A stretch of 64,000 bases of DNA from Alphaproteobacteria bacterium (GTDB lineage Bacteria; Pseudomonadota; Alphaproteobacteria; Micropepsales; Micropepsaceae): NCBI GenBank assembly GCA_016125165.1, contig WGMH01000007.1, positions 124,001-188,000 of the forward strand. The letters are read 5' to 3'. Shown piece by piece: positions 48,631 through 57,600 of the stretch (position 1 is the first letter of the stretch; every line of letters starts with the position of its first letter). The translations under genes were made by a program, and so were the position numbers. Under the pieces are notes generated by a model. That model had not been told where the DNA came from. It searched no databases and worked only from the letters and a program-made list of their open reading frames with translations.

Positions 48631-49188
48631 ATGATTGTGCGCCTCCCCGAGGGCAAATTGAGAACAGCCCTGGTCGTGATCGATGTGCAGAAAGGCATGT
48701 TCGCCTTGCCGGACTTTCAGCCTTATGACGGCGAGGCCGTCGTGGAAAGAATTGCAAGATTGATCGCGAAAGCCCGCAAGGAAGGCGTGCCGGTATTCTA
48801 TGTGCAGCATCACGGGACGGGCGATCACCCCTTTCAGCCGGGAAAGCCAGGCTTTCCGTTTCACGACAAGCTGAGGCCACAGCCCGGTGACGACGTTACG
48901 GTGAAGCATCATGGCAGTGCGTTCAAGGAAACGGATTTTGACGACAAGCTGGCGCGGGCCGGAATCCGTCACCTCGTGATAACGGGCATGCAGTCGGAAT
49001 ATTGTGTTGATTCCGCCGTGCGTGGCGCGGTCGAGCGCGGCTATCGCGTGACCCTGGTGGCGGATGGCCATTCCACCGGCGACACCCCTGTGCTGGAAGC
49101 GGCCCAGATCATTGCGCACGAAAATATCACACTGGCCGACAGCTATGCCGCGGTGGTTCCCGCCGCAGACATCGTGTTCACCGACTAG
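48631..49188 (+). CDS. Isochorismatase-family cysteine hydrolase
   Basis: 185 residues from ATG 48631, GGGGGAGG upstream. Catalytic Asp in VVIDVQKGMF, Lys in VTVKHHGSAF and Cys in GMQSEYCVDSAVRGAVERGY form the family triad. Small amidohydrolases of this family include nicotinamidase and the RutB-type ureidoacrylate hydrolase. Its position beside an LLM flavin enzyme recalls the RutA-RutB pairing, but substrate is only inference. Confidence 0.88.
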   Translation: MIVRLPEGKLRTALVVIDVQKGMFALPDFQPYDGEAVVERIARLIAKARKEGVPVFYVQHHGTGDHPFQPGKPGFPFHDKLRPQPGDDVTVKHHGSAFKETDFDDKLARAGIRHLVITGMQSEYCVDSAVRGAVERGYRVTLVADGHSTGDTPVLEAAQIIAHENITLADSYAAVVPAADIVFTD

Positions 49189-49388
49189 ACTCTTTCCAGT
49201 TTTCGTCAGGTTCCGTCGCGCCCGCCAGGGTTGACAAGTTTTTTCCGGAATCGCCGCTTTTTTGCGCCCCTCCAGCCTTGCTTTGGCCCAGATGCGCCGT
49301 TCTATTTTCCTGACGGCGCCGGTTTGGCATTGACGTCACATGGGCGCGGTATCAGGCTTAGACTCTCTCTGGGGATGGAGAAAACAAC

Positions 49389-49781
49389 ATGCGCAAACTG
49401 ATTCTTGCGGCGACGCTTTGCCTTGTCGCTGCACCGGCCTATGCCTCTCACTCGACCTGGTCAGCAATCGCGATTTCCGGCCAGACGGGCGACTGGGGTC
49501 GTTCCTATGACTGGTGGAGCAAGCAGGAAGCCATCGATGCGGCGATGAAATATTGCAAGAACAATGGCGCCACCGACTGCAAGCTCGCGACGTGGGCGCA
49601 GGGCAATTACTGCGCCGCAGTGGCCGTGAAGAAATATTCCGACGGCACGGTAGCATGGGGCAGCGCCTCTGCTCACCGCCTGACGGATGCCCGCAGCAAA
49701 GCCATGGATGTCTGCGCACAGTATGCAGACGAGCCTTGCGATCAGGTTGAAGTGGATATCTGCGGCAACGTGGACGACTGA
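49389..49781 (+). CDS. DUF4189 domain-containing secreted protein
   Basis: 130 residues with a signal peptide (MRKLILAATLCLVAAPAYA). Mature part: STWSAIAIS, WWSKQEAIDAAMKYCKNNGATDCKLATW, NYCAAVAV and the closing CAQYADEPCDQVEVDICG, the cysteine-rich DUF4189 pattern. Six cysteines remain in the mature protein, enough for three disulfides. Function unknown. The ~200 bp upstream holds no other gene that I can see. Confidence 0.82.
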   Translation: MRKLILAATLCLVAAPAYASHSTWSAIAISGQTGDWGRSYDWWSKQEAIDAAMKYCKNNGATDCKLATWAQGNYCAAVAVKKYSDGTVAWGSASAHRLTDARSKAMDVCAQYADEPCDQVEVDICGNVDD

Positions 49782-49787
49782 TCGCCT

Positions 49788-51578
49788 TCAGAGCTTGACG
49801 CGGCCCGCGACGATATCGCCGTAGCGGGCCGCATCGAGCGGCACATATCGCTGTGCACCGGGATCCAGCATATAGAGCGGATCATCGATATGAGAGGGGT
49901 CAAATCCCTCCTTCACCAATTCCACCTTGCGCATCTTGAATGTCCCGGTGATCTCCATCTGGGGACGCAAGCGGATAAAGATCGGGCGCGCATAAGCGGG
50001 AAGCTTTCCAGCCAGCGCCTGCACAAGATTTGAGGGATCAAATTCCGGCGCCGCGACGATGGCCGCCATGCCGGCGCGACCATCCATGCCTGGAATGGAA
50101 ACACCATAGACGTTGGCTTCTTCCACGCCCGGTATGACCCCCAGCGCTTCAGCAACCTCGCTTGTCGCGACATTCTCGCCCTTCCAGCGGAAGGTGTCGC
50201 CAATGCGATCCACGAAATAGATGTAACCATGCGCTTCGCGACGCAGGAGATCCCCGGTGCGAAACCAGGAATCGCCTTGCTCGAACACATTCTGCAAAAT
50301 CTTTTTCTGTGTGTCGGCGGCCTTGGTATAACCCTCGAAGTTGCGCCCCGGCATGTTGGAAATCTTGCCGATAGCTTCGCCCGGCTCGCTATCCTGACAT
50401 TCGATGCAGAAACCGTCGGGCCCGCGCACAGGCATTTCATTTTCAACATCGAATTTGACGATGCGCATCTGCATGATGCCGCGCATATAGGACGGGAGGC
50501 GACCCACGGCACCGACCGTGCCGTCATAGTTCAACATCGATACATTACCTTCCGTCGCGCCATAGAACTCCACGATACGCGGGATGGCGAAGCGCTTCTG
50601 AAAGGCCGGCCAAATCTCGGGACGCAGGCCATTGCCGGTGATGGCGCGAATGGAATGTTTGTTTTCGTACGGGTTGGGCGGCGCATTCAAGAGATAGCGG
50701 CACAACTCGCCGATGTATTGGAAGAGCGTTGGCTTGTACTTGTGGCAATCGTCCCAGAATTCATGGACGGAAAATCTGCGCCGGATCACCACCGAACCGC
50801 CCGTGGTCAGTGCGGGGCCAAGCGCGCATATTCCGCCCGCCGTGTGGTAGAGTGGCAGCGTGTTGTACATGCGATCCGATGCTTTGGCATTTAACCCGCA
50901 CGCAAAGCCATACATCATGTAGAGCATGCGCATGTGACTGATATTCGCCGCCTTCGGCAAACCCGTGGTGCCAGAGGTGAAGATATAAAAGACGATATCC
51001 TTGCCGACGATGCCCTTGCGCCATGCATCGCCCACGTCGTCTGTCGATACGCGGGCCAGCACCGGGTCGAGTTCTTCATGGGGGGCCAGGCGCCCGCCCG
51101 TGATCCACACCTTTGGCGCAGAGGATAGCGAAGCGGCGATTTCACCATAGGCATCCGCGAGCTCCATGCCGAGAATGAAGTGCTTCGCGCCCGCGATGGA
51201 AATGGAATGGGCCAGTGGCGTGCCGCGCTGATTGGTATTCACCAGTGCCGTGATCGCACCGATTTTGGCCATGCCAAGCCAGGCCATGATGTATTCCGGC
51301 CGGTTCTCCATGAGAAGACCTACAACATCGCCCTGCCTGATCCCCGTCTCGATCCCCCAGCGCGCGTACTGGTTGGCCCCTGCCTCAAGCTGCGCATAGG
51401 TGACCGTGCGGTCCTCGAACAGGATGGCGATGGCATGGGGAGTATGCGCCGTAACCCGCCGCACGATGTCGACAATGGTCAGCGGGCCATCGGCTTTGAC
51501 ATGGCGGATGTTCCACAGCGTGCGCGCGATGCTCGTGATATAAATTGTCTCGCGCCTGATTGCGCCCAAAAGCCCCAT
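49788..51578 (-). CDS. Long-chain/very-long-chain acyl-CoA synthetase (FATP-like)
   Basis: 596 residues. Adenylate-forming enzyme activating fatty acids: AMP/ATP loop FTSGTTGLPKAANISH, EFYGATEGN, DSWFRTGDLLRREAHGYIYFVDR and FRWKGENVAT. The overall layout (LENRPEYIMAWLGMAKIGAI type N-terminus and KLPAYARPIFIRL tail) fits the FATP/very-long-chain group rather than FadD. Converges on DUF4189 at the 3' end and is divergent from tusA. Confidence 0.88.
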   Translation of the reverse strand: MGLLGAIRRETIYITSIARTLWNIRHVKADGPLTIVDIVRRVTAHTPHAIAILFEDRTVTYAQLEAGANQYARWGIETGIRQGDVVGLLMENRPEYIMAWLGMAKIGAITALVNTNQRGTPLAHSISIAGAKHFILGMELADAYGEIAASLSSAPKVWITGGRLAPHEELDPVLARVSTDDVGDAWRKGIVGKDIVFYIFTSGTTGLPKAANISHMRMLYMMYGFACGLNAKASDRMYNTLPLYHTAGGICALGPALTTGGSVVIRRRFSVHEFWDDCHKYKPTLFQYIGELCRYLLNAPPNPYENKHSIRAITGNGLRPEIWPAFQKRFAIPRIVEFYGATEGNVSMLNYDGTVGAVGRLPSYMRGIMQMRIVKFDVENEMPVRGPDGFCIECQDSEPGEAIGKISNMPGRNFEGYTKAADTQKKILQNVFEQGDSWFRTGDLLRREAHGYIYFVDRIGDTFRWKGENVATSEVAEALGVIPGVEEANVYGVSIPGMDGRAGMAAIVAAPEFDPSNLVQALAGKLPAYARPIFIRLRPQMEITGTFKMRKVELVKEGFDPSHIDDPLYMLDPGAQRYVPLDAARYGDIVAGRVKL

Positions 51579-51640
51579 TCGCCGCGAATCGCCTTTCTGT
51601 CAGGAAGGGCGAGGATAGTGCCTGACGGAGCATCGTCAAA

Positions 51641-51874
51641 TTGACCGAAAGCGCGCGCATGCTCGATTTGAGGGGGTTGAAATGTCCCCTGCCCGCGCTG
51701 CTTGCACGCCGCGCGCTGGAGCGCGCCGCGCCTGGCACCGAGATTATCGTGACGGCGGATGACCCCATGGCGGCGATCGACATTCCCCATATGTGCCGGC
51801 AGGAAGGGTTTGAAGTTAAGGGGGAGACCCGTGCCGCTGAGGCCGTAACACTGGTGCTGCGGCGGCCAGCTTGA
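51641..51874 (+). CDS. TusA-family sulfurtransferase
   Basis: 77 residues from TTG 51641 (GGAG about 10 nt upstream); an ATG at 51659 is possible but lacks a ribosome site. The persulfide-carrying Cys is in LDLRGLKCPLPALLARRAL, followed by a short alpha/beta fold ending VTLVLRRPA. Family members relay sulfur for tRNA thiolation, molybdenum cofactor or oxidation pathways. No partner genes adjacent. Confidence 0.85.
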   Translation: MTESARMLDLRGLKCPLPALLARRALERAAPGTEIIVTADDPMAAIDIPHMCRQEGFEVKGETRAAEAVTLVLRRPA

Positions 51875-51928
51875 CGGACCTTTCCAGCGGCGGTTTATGG
51901 AGCCCGCAACCCGGTTAGCAAGCGCCCC

Positions 51929-52441
51929 ATGTCTGACGTGAATCCCGATCTGAAGCCCATCCTGGACATGTTCGGCGATCAGTTGCGCCATCCCAGTGTG
52001 GGTTCCGTGCTGTCCGATTGGCGTAACACGCTGAACAAGGGGATGCTGCACTTCGGGCGCAAGGAAGAGCTGGCACCCGATATCGACTTCAACACGCTGA
52101 TCTACACCGAACTGAATCCCTCGCCTGCCAAGAGCGGCCGGCGCATCACGCTGGAACCGACACTGGAGCTGATTGGCGTGATATCCGACCGCAAGCTGAA
52201 CCACCGCCAATTCCATTATCTGCGCAATGAGATGGTGATCATCCGCGCTGCGGGACGCTGGGACTATTTCAAGAATTCCGGTCCATTCGATCTGAAGATC
52301 GCCAGCGAAGTGACCGTGCGTCTTCCCGAAGGCGTGAATGCGACCAAGGCCGCATCCGGGCAGGTTCTGAAGGAAGTGGGGAAATTGTGTTTCTCCTGGC
52401 TTGTTGTGAACAAGATGAGCCAGGGCGCGGGAACGGCCTGA
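51929..52441 (+). CDS. Conserved hypothetical protein, 170 residues
   Basis: No family recognised. No signal peptide or membrane span. Begins MSDVNPDLKPILDMFGDQLRH, with a mixed alpha/beta look, NHRQFHYLRNEMVIIRAAGRWDYF and LPEGVNATKAASGQVL. Charge pattern and codon use are consistent with coding. Starts 54 bp after tusA on the same strand and is closed by a strong terminator, so may share its transcript. Confidence 0.6.
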   Translation: MSDVNPDLKPILDMFGDQLRHPSVGSVLSDWRNTLNKGMLHFGRKEELAPDIDFNTLIYTELNPSPAKSGRRITLEPTLELIGVISDRKLNHRQFHYLRNEMVIIRAAGRWDYFKNSGPFDLKIASEVTVRLPEGVNATKAASGQVLKEVGKLCFSWLVVNKMSQGAGTA

Positions 52442-52464
52442 ACAGAATTTGGGCAGCAGAAATG

Positions 52465-52502
52465 AAAAAGGGCCTCCCCCTAGGGGAGAGGCCCTTTTTT
52501 TT
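52465..52502. terminator. Strong bidirectional intrinsic terminator
   Basis: AAAAAGGGCCTC (52465-52476) pairs with GAGGCCCTTTTT (52488-52499), with an inner CCCC/GGGG extension and a T-run through 52502. The A-run on the left makes it equally effective on the minus strand. It separates the plus-strand 51929 gene from the convergent sulfotransferase gene. Confidence 0.9.
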
Positions 52503-52519
52503 ATTTCGAGGCGAGGATG

Positions 52520-54445
52520 TCAATCCGCCGGATAGCCGAGCCGGTCCAGCGATGGTTTCAGAATTTCCACCGCCTCATCCAGATGCTTACGGTAATGCCG
52601 ATAGCGATGCACCGACGAATCGTAGAGCTTCTCCGTAACCTGGGCATAGCTGGCGGTGCGGGCATAGCGCTGGTTCTCGTGGAAGGACAAGACCTTCGGA
52701 TCGAAATCCAGACCGACAAATTCCAGAATGCGGCGAACGTTTGGCTCCTGGTCTTCCACCAGATCCTCATATCGCACTTCGAGATATTTCAGGTCGATCT
52801 GCTGCTCGTAGTGTTCGACCAACTCGTCGATCCGCACATAATGTGTGGCGCAAGTTTTCACATCGAACGCCTGATGGAACCCATGGGTGAGGAAATTCGA
52901 GAAATTCGATGTGAGAATGTCGAGCGGATGACGCCGCACGTGCACGATGGGTGATTCCGGGAAGATCAGATGTATCAGGCCCAGATGCGTTTCGTTGAGC
53001 GGCATCTTGTCAGTAAAGAAGACGGCGCCCTTCTCAAAGATGCCGAGCTGCTGTGCGCGCCGCAGGTAGTAGTCGCGGAATTGGTCCAGAACCAGCTGGT
53101 TGTCGCCCATCCAGAGATCCGCGAGGCATTCGGGATATTGCAGGGGGCTTCCCAGCATGCGCGGCGCAATGCGCGCGATATCGTTGATGAACACCAGCTC
53201 ATCGCCAGCGGAAGCCGCAGGATGGGCCGTGATCGTTTGCTCCACCATGGTGGTACCGGAGCGCGGATAGCCGACAATGAAGATCGGCTGTGGCATCGAT
53301 TCATCGCGGCTGGCGCGCGGCAGGATCGACATGCGCTGACGCACAAAAAAGCGCTTCAGCCGCTCGATCAGGTTGTTGGCAACCTGATCATTGTAACGGC
53401 GGCCCTGGACTTCGCGGCAGAGACGCTTGCCTTCGACAAAATCCGCCCAGGCTTCATCGAAGCGATCCATCTTGTCGTAAAGACGTCCGCGCTCGAGCAA
53501 TGCGATGGGCTGCATCTGCTTGGCTTTGTTGTCGCTCTGGCTGCGCGTCAGTTCGGCGACTGCTTCCTCGTTTTTCTTTTCACGGCCATAGAGAATGGCG
53601 CGCGTCAGACTGAGATCGATGGCATCCGGTGCAACTTCTTCGGCTTTGTGCAGCAATTCCCATGCATGCGGGATGTTGCGACGTGCCTCTTCGAGACGGG
53701 ACCAGCCGATCCATGCGTTGACGTTTTTTGGCTCAAGGTCGGTAGCTTTTCTGTACCACTCTTCGCTCTCTTCGACCTTTCCCTGCGTCTTGAGGCAGTT
53801 GGCCAGATTGGTCGCCACGCGCGCATTTTCGCCGGCGATTTCGATGGCACGACGGAAGTGATATTCGCCGGCAACAGCACGGTTGGTTTCCGTCAGGATC
53901 AAGCCCATGATTCCATGGGATTGCGCGTTTCGCGGTGCGAGTCGGATGGCATTTCGCGCATGTGCTTCGCATTCCACGCGCTCACCGCGCTGGAACAACA
54001 TGAACGCCAGTTCGGTTGTGGCCCAGAGCAGATTGGGATTTTTCTGAACGATGCGCCGAAGGATGGATTCAAGACGCGGGCTGGGCTGCGGGTTTACTTT
54101 TTTGATGCACTGGCAAAGCAGGATGAGCGCGTTCAGGTGATCCGGCACCTGTTGCAGGGCCTGCATGGCGCGCAATTCGGCGCGTTCCAGTTCGCCCTTT
54201 TCAAGAGCCTCGTTGCCCTCTTTGACGAGAGGATCGACCACGCGCGGGTCGATACGGGGTTGCTGGTTCGGTTGGGGGCCACGGCCGCGGCCGCCTGGGC
54301 CTTGGGGGCCGCTGCGACGGCCTTGCTGCTGCATGGGTCCCGGGGCTTGCGGACCGCGAGCAGGCTGCTGGGCGGCAGCGGCGCTATCCGGCGTACCCTG
54401 GGTGCCGCTGCCGTCACCGGCGCGACCTTGGGGTTTGGTGTTCAT
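52520..54445 (-). CDS. TPR-repeat sulfotransferase
   Basis: 641 residues. Residues 1-65 are Gln/Pro/Gly-rich and disordered. About 70-340 are tetratricopeptide repeats (NEALEKGELERAELRAMQAL, VATNLANCLKTQGKVEESEEWYRKA). About 370-640 form a PAPS-dependent sulfotransferase: 5'-phosphosulfate loop GYPRSGTTMVEQ and 3'-phosphate motif HVRRHPLDILTS. No signal peptide, so cytoplasmic. Same strand as, and directly downstream of, the giant Tyr-rich surface protein. Confidence 0.88.
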   Translation of the reverse strand: MNTKPQGRAGDGSGTQGTPDSAAAAQQPARGPQAPGPMQQQGRRSGPQGPGGRGRGPQPNQQPRIDPRVVDPLVKEGNEALEKGELERAELRAMQALQQVPDHLNALILLCQCIKKVNPQPSPRLESILRRIVQKNPNLLWATTELAFMLFQRGERVECEAHARNAIRLAPRNAQSHGIMGLILTETNRAVAGEYHFRRAIEIAGENARVATNLANCLKTQGKVEESEEWYRKATDLEPKNVNAWIGWSRLEEARRNIPHAWELLHKAEEVAPDAIDLSLTRAILYGREKKNEEAVAELTRSQSDNKAKQMQPIALLERGRLYDKMDRFDEAWADFVEGKRLCREVQGRRYNDQVANNLIERLKRFFVRQRMSILPRASRDESMPQPIFIVGYPRSGTTMVEQTITAHPAASAGDELVFINDIARIAPRMLGSPLQYPECLADLWMGDNQLVLDQFRDYYLRRAQQLGIFEKGAVFFTDKMPLNETHLGLIHLIFPESPIVHVRRHPLDILTSNFSNFLTHGFHQAFDVKTCATHYVRIDELVEHYEQQIDLKYLEVRYEDLVEDQEPNVRRILEFVGLDFDPKVLSFHENQRYARTASYAQVTEKLYDSSVHRYRHYRKHLDEAVEILKPSLDRLGYPAD

Positions 54446-54550
54446 GAATTCCTCTTGGGTGTGGAGAAGCTGTCTTGCGAGACGGCAAACTATCCAAGCA
54501 TGGGCGATGCGGCAATGTTGGCGTGAATGCCTGGAAGATGGCGATCACAA

Positions 54551-54581
54551 ATGAAAACGGCGGGCCTTTCGGACCCGCCGT
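54551..54581 (-). terminator. Intrinsic terminator of the giant surface-protein gene
   Basis: Read on the minus strand, ACGGCGGGTCC-GAAA-GGCCCGCCGT is a 10-bp stem with a single bulge and a GAAA tetraloop, followed by TTTTCAT. It lies 23 bp beyond the stop at 54604 and separates that gene from the sulfotransferase, which therefore probably has its own promoter. Confidence 0.85.
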
Positions 54582-54603
54582 CTTCTTGTTGCTATTCAAT
54601 AGA

Positions 54604-57600
54604 TCAGTAGTTCACGCCGATGCCGGACAGACCATCCCAACCAAAGTAATAGTCGAAGAAGTTGCCAAACGTCGCGTTACCGGGGTTGAAGTCCCAGTAC
54701 TGATAGGAACCGCCGTAGGCATACCCGAATGAACCGATGAAGTGGTTGGCGATGACGTTGCCATAAACATAGTTGTACATCGTCGCGCCCGGGCCATGCG
54801 TGAAGCCACTGACACCGACGAAGTTGTCGGTGATGTAATTGTAAAGCGCGATCGTGTCAGCCTCTGCCGTTGCGCCACCATATGCCGACACATTGAGGTT
54901 GATGCCTGCATCGTAGTTGTTGTCGATGTTGGCGAACAACACATAGGTCGTCACGTTTGCCTTGGTGCAGCAACCCGCATCATAGGCCGACATTGAAACG
55001 TAAATGCCGGAGGCTCCGTTGTCGGTGATGTCGACGGGCGCGTAGTAGCCGTAGACAACGAGACGCTGAACCATGCTGGAAGCGGCCGAAACATAGCTGG
55101 TGGCATTGATGCCATTGGCCGTGTTGTTGGTGATTGTCGAGCCACCGACATACAGGAACTGCGACAGATAGCTCGCGTGTTCGACGTTGCTTTCGAGCGA
55201 AATGCCGTCGCCACCGTTGTGGCTGATGTCGGCGAGGTACACATTCAGGCCGGGCGCGGAGCCATGACCGGCTGTCGCGTAGATCGCGCCGGCATTTTTG
55301 GCATGCGAGTAAATGTAGATGCCGTCGCCACCATTGTAGGATGCCTCAGAACCGAAGGCGAAGCTGACCGTCTGACGGACGATCGCGCAGCTGCCATAGA
55401 GGCCCTGCACCGTTTCGCAGCCATGCCCCGGTTCCGAGCTGCCATCATGGGCATAGCGCATGAAGGTCAGACCATTGCCGGTGTTGTGGTTGAAGTACGA
55501 ACCCTGGATCGTGAAGTACTGTTCGGCGCGACCCTGGATGCCCGTCGCCTCGACACTGGCGTAGAGACCAGTGGCGTTATAGTTGAACGTGCTGCCGTAG
55601 ATGCCCACGATCTGAACCGCCAGGCCGAAGCTGAGCGGGCCGTAATTGTCGTATGCTATGAAGGCGGCGCCTGCTTCGACGTTGTGATCGAAGTTGGAGT
55701 ACGCGATCGTCACATACTGGGCATTGAAGCTGTAGAAACCTTCGCTGTTTGCCGTGTTCACGAAGCCCGCGCGGCCATTGTAGTTGGACGTGGTGCCGAA
55801 GATCTGCGCGTGCTGGATGTGATACCCGACACCGTAGTCATGGGACTCCATCGTGATACCGTCGACGCCATTGTGCGACGTATCCGAGAAGATGACATAG
55901 AGATCGGAATACAGATTGGTCGTGTACACGTAGTTCCCGTCATAGGAGTACGCGTTGTTCGTTGTATTGACGTGGACGCCACTGCCGCCGTTGAAGGTGG
56001 CATTCAGATCGTAGAAGTAGATGAACTGATTGACCTGACCGTTGTAACGCGACGTGGTCTGGAAATAGACACCGTCGCCAAGGTTGTCCGTGGCCGTCAC
56101 GTCGTAGGCCAGAACGTTCTGCGTGACGTGGCTGAAGTAGTAGCTGCCGAGGCTGTAACCCGTGGTGTACCCGTAGGCGGTCACATTGCTGCTGATGCCG
56201 ACAAGGTTGTACTTCGCGACATCTTCGTACAGCGTGACGTTCTGTTCTGCGTTGCCGCCATAGTTGGCAGTTGCAACGAGACCGAGGCCCACGGCGTTGT
56301 AAATGAAGTAGTTGTACGCGTCGTAGACGTACTGCGAGGCAAATCCAACGTTTTCACCTTCGGCAAGGAAAGCTTCGCCGATAAAGTTGTAAGCGAAGAG
56401 GTTACCTTCGGAGTCGATGGTCTGGTTTGTTGCGCCACCGTCGTAGGCGAACCCGCCAACCATCAGGCCGCCATAATTGGCGATAAACGCGTTGCCCACT
56501 GCAACGACTTCTGTCTGTGCCGTCGCATATGGGCCCACGGCGAAGGCCCCGATGGCAGCACCACCGACATAGCCGGGACCGACATAGGCATACCCGTTTT
56601 CAACGAAGTTGCTGCCGACGAGGTAGACGTATTGCGAGACAACGCTCGGATACAGCGCATCGCCGCCATAGGCGGTACCAGAAACCTGCAGGCCGCTGCC
56701 ATAGGCGTTGTACCTGAATTCACTGTCGATCGCCGCCACCAGCTGTTGCACGCTCGCGTAGTTGGCAAAGCTGTTGATCGTGGCGCCGCCCGCGGTGTTG
56801 TAGGAGACGTTGGAGTAGTAAAGGACTGTCTTCTGCAACGCGACAGAGCCGCTGTAAGCATCCGTGCTGATGTTGATGCCGTAGCCGCCGTTGTGCGTGA
56901 ACGACGAACCGTAGTCGTACACGTACTGGTACATGTAGCTGTAACCATACAGCTTGTTCTCGATGTGCAGACCGTCGCGACCGTTGTTGCTGAAGTCGTT
57001 GTACACCGAGAGAATTGACGGCGTGTAATACGGACGGCCACCCTTGGTGTAGGACGCGCCATTGTAGTCCATCACATTATGGACATAGAGGCCGTCACGA
57101 TAGTTGCCGTCGAATTCCGAGAAGAAGATGTTGAAGGTCGTGCGCGTGAAGGCGCAGCCGCCATAAAGACCCTGCACGTAGGTGCATGCATAGCCCGGGA
57201 TGTAGAGACCGTCATGGGCATCCAAAAGGATCGCCATGCCATCCAGGCCGTTGTTGTTGAAGTAGGAGCCTACGATCTGGAAGTGATTTTCCGCGCGGCC
57301 CTGCCAGCCAGCGGCCTCAACGTAGGTGGTCAGACCCGTGCGGTCGTTGTTGCTGAAGTCGCTGTAGAAGATATTCACGTTCTGGATTGCGGCGCCAAAG
57401 CTGTAAGGGCCGAAATACTGGTACGTGTTGAAGGTCGCGCCATCCAAACCGTTGTGATCGAACGTTGAGTTCTGGATCGTTACATACTGGATGTTCAGGC
57501 TGTAGAAGCCCACAGCCGACGCATCGCTGACCAGGCCGCTGCCGCCATTGTAGTCGGCAGACGTATTGCCGATGGTGATGTTCGAGATCAGGTAGTTCGG

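Noticed and set aside
38246..49188. Genomic island of catabolic genes
   Set aside because: Enzymes are clustered, but base composition and codon use look like the rest of the window, and no integrase, tRNA end or direct repeat was seen at the edges.
52970..54526. A 518-codon plus-strand frame opposite the sulfotransferase
   Set aside because: Mirror of the TPR and sulfotransferase codons; motifs are only meaningful on the minus strand.
55177..57018. A 613-codon plus-strand frame inside the giant gene
   Set aside because: Long only because the repeated Tyr/Asn/Gly codons lack antisense stops; Val/Arg-rich translation with no family.
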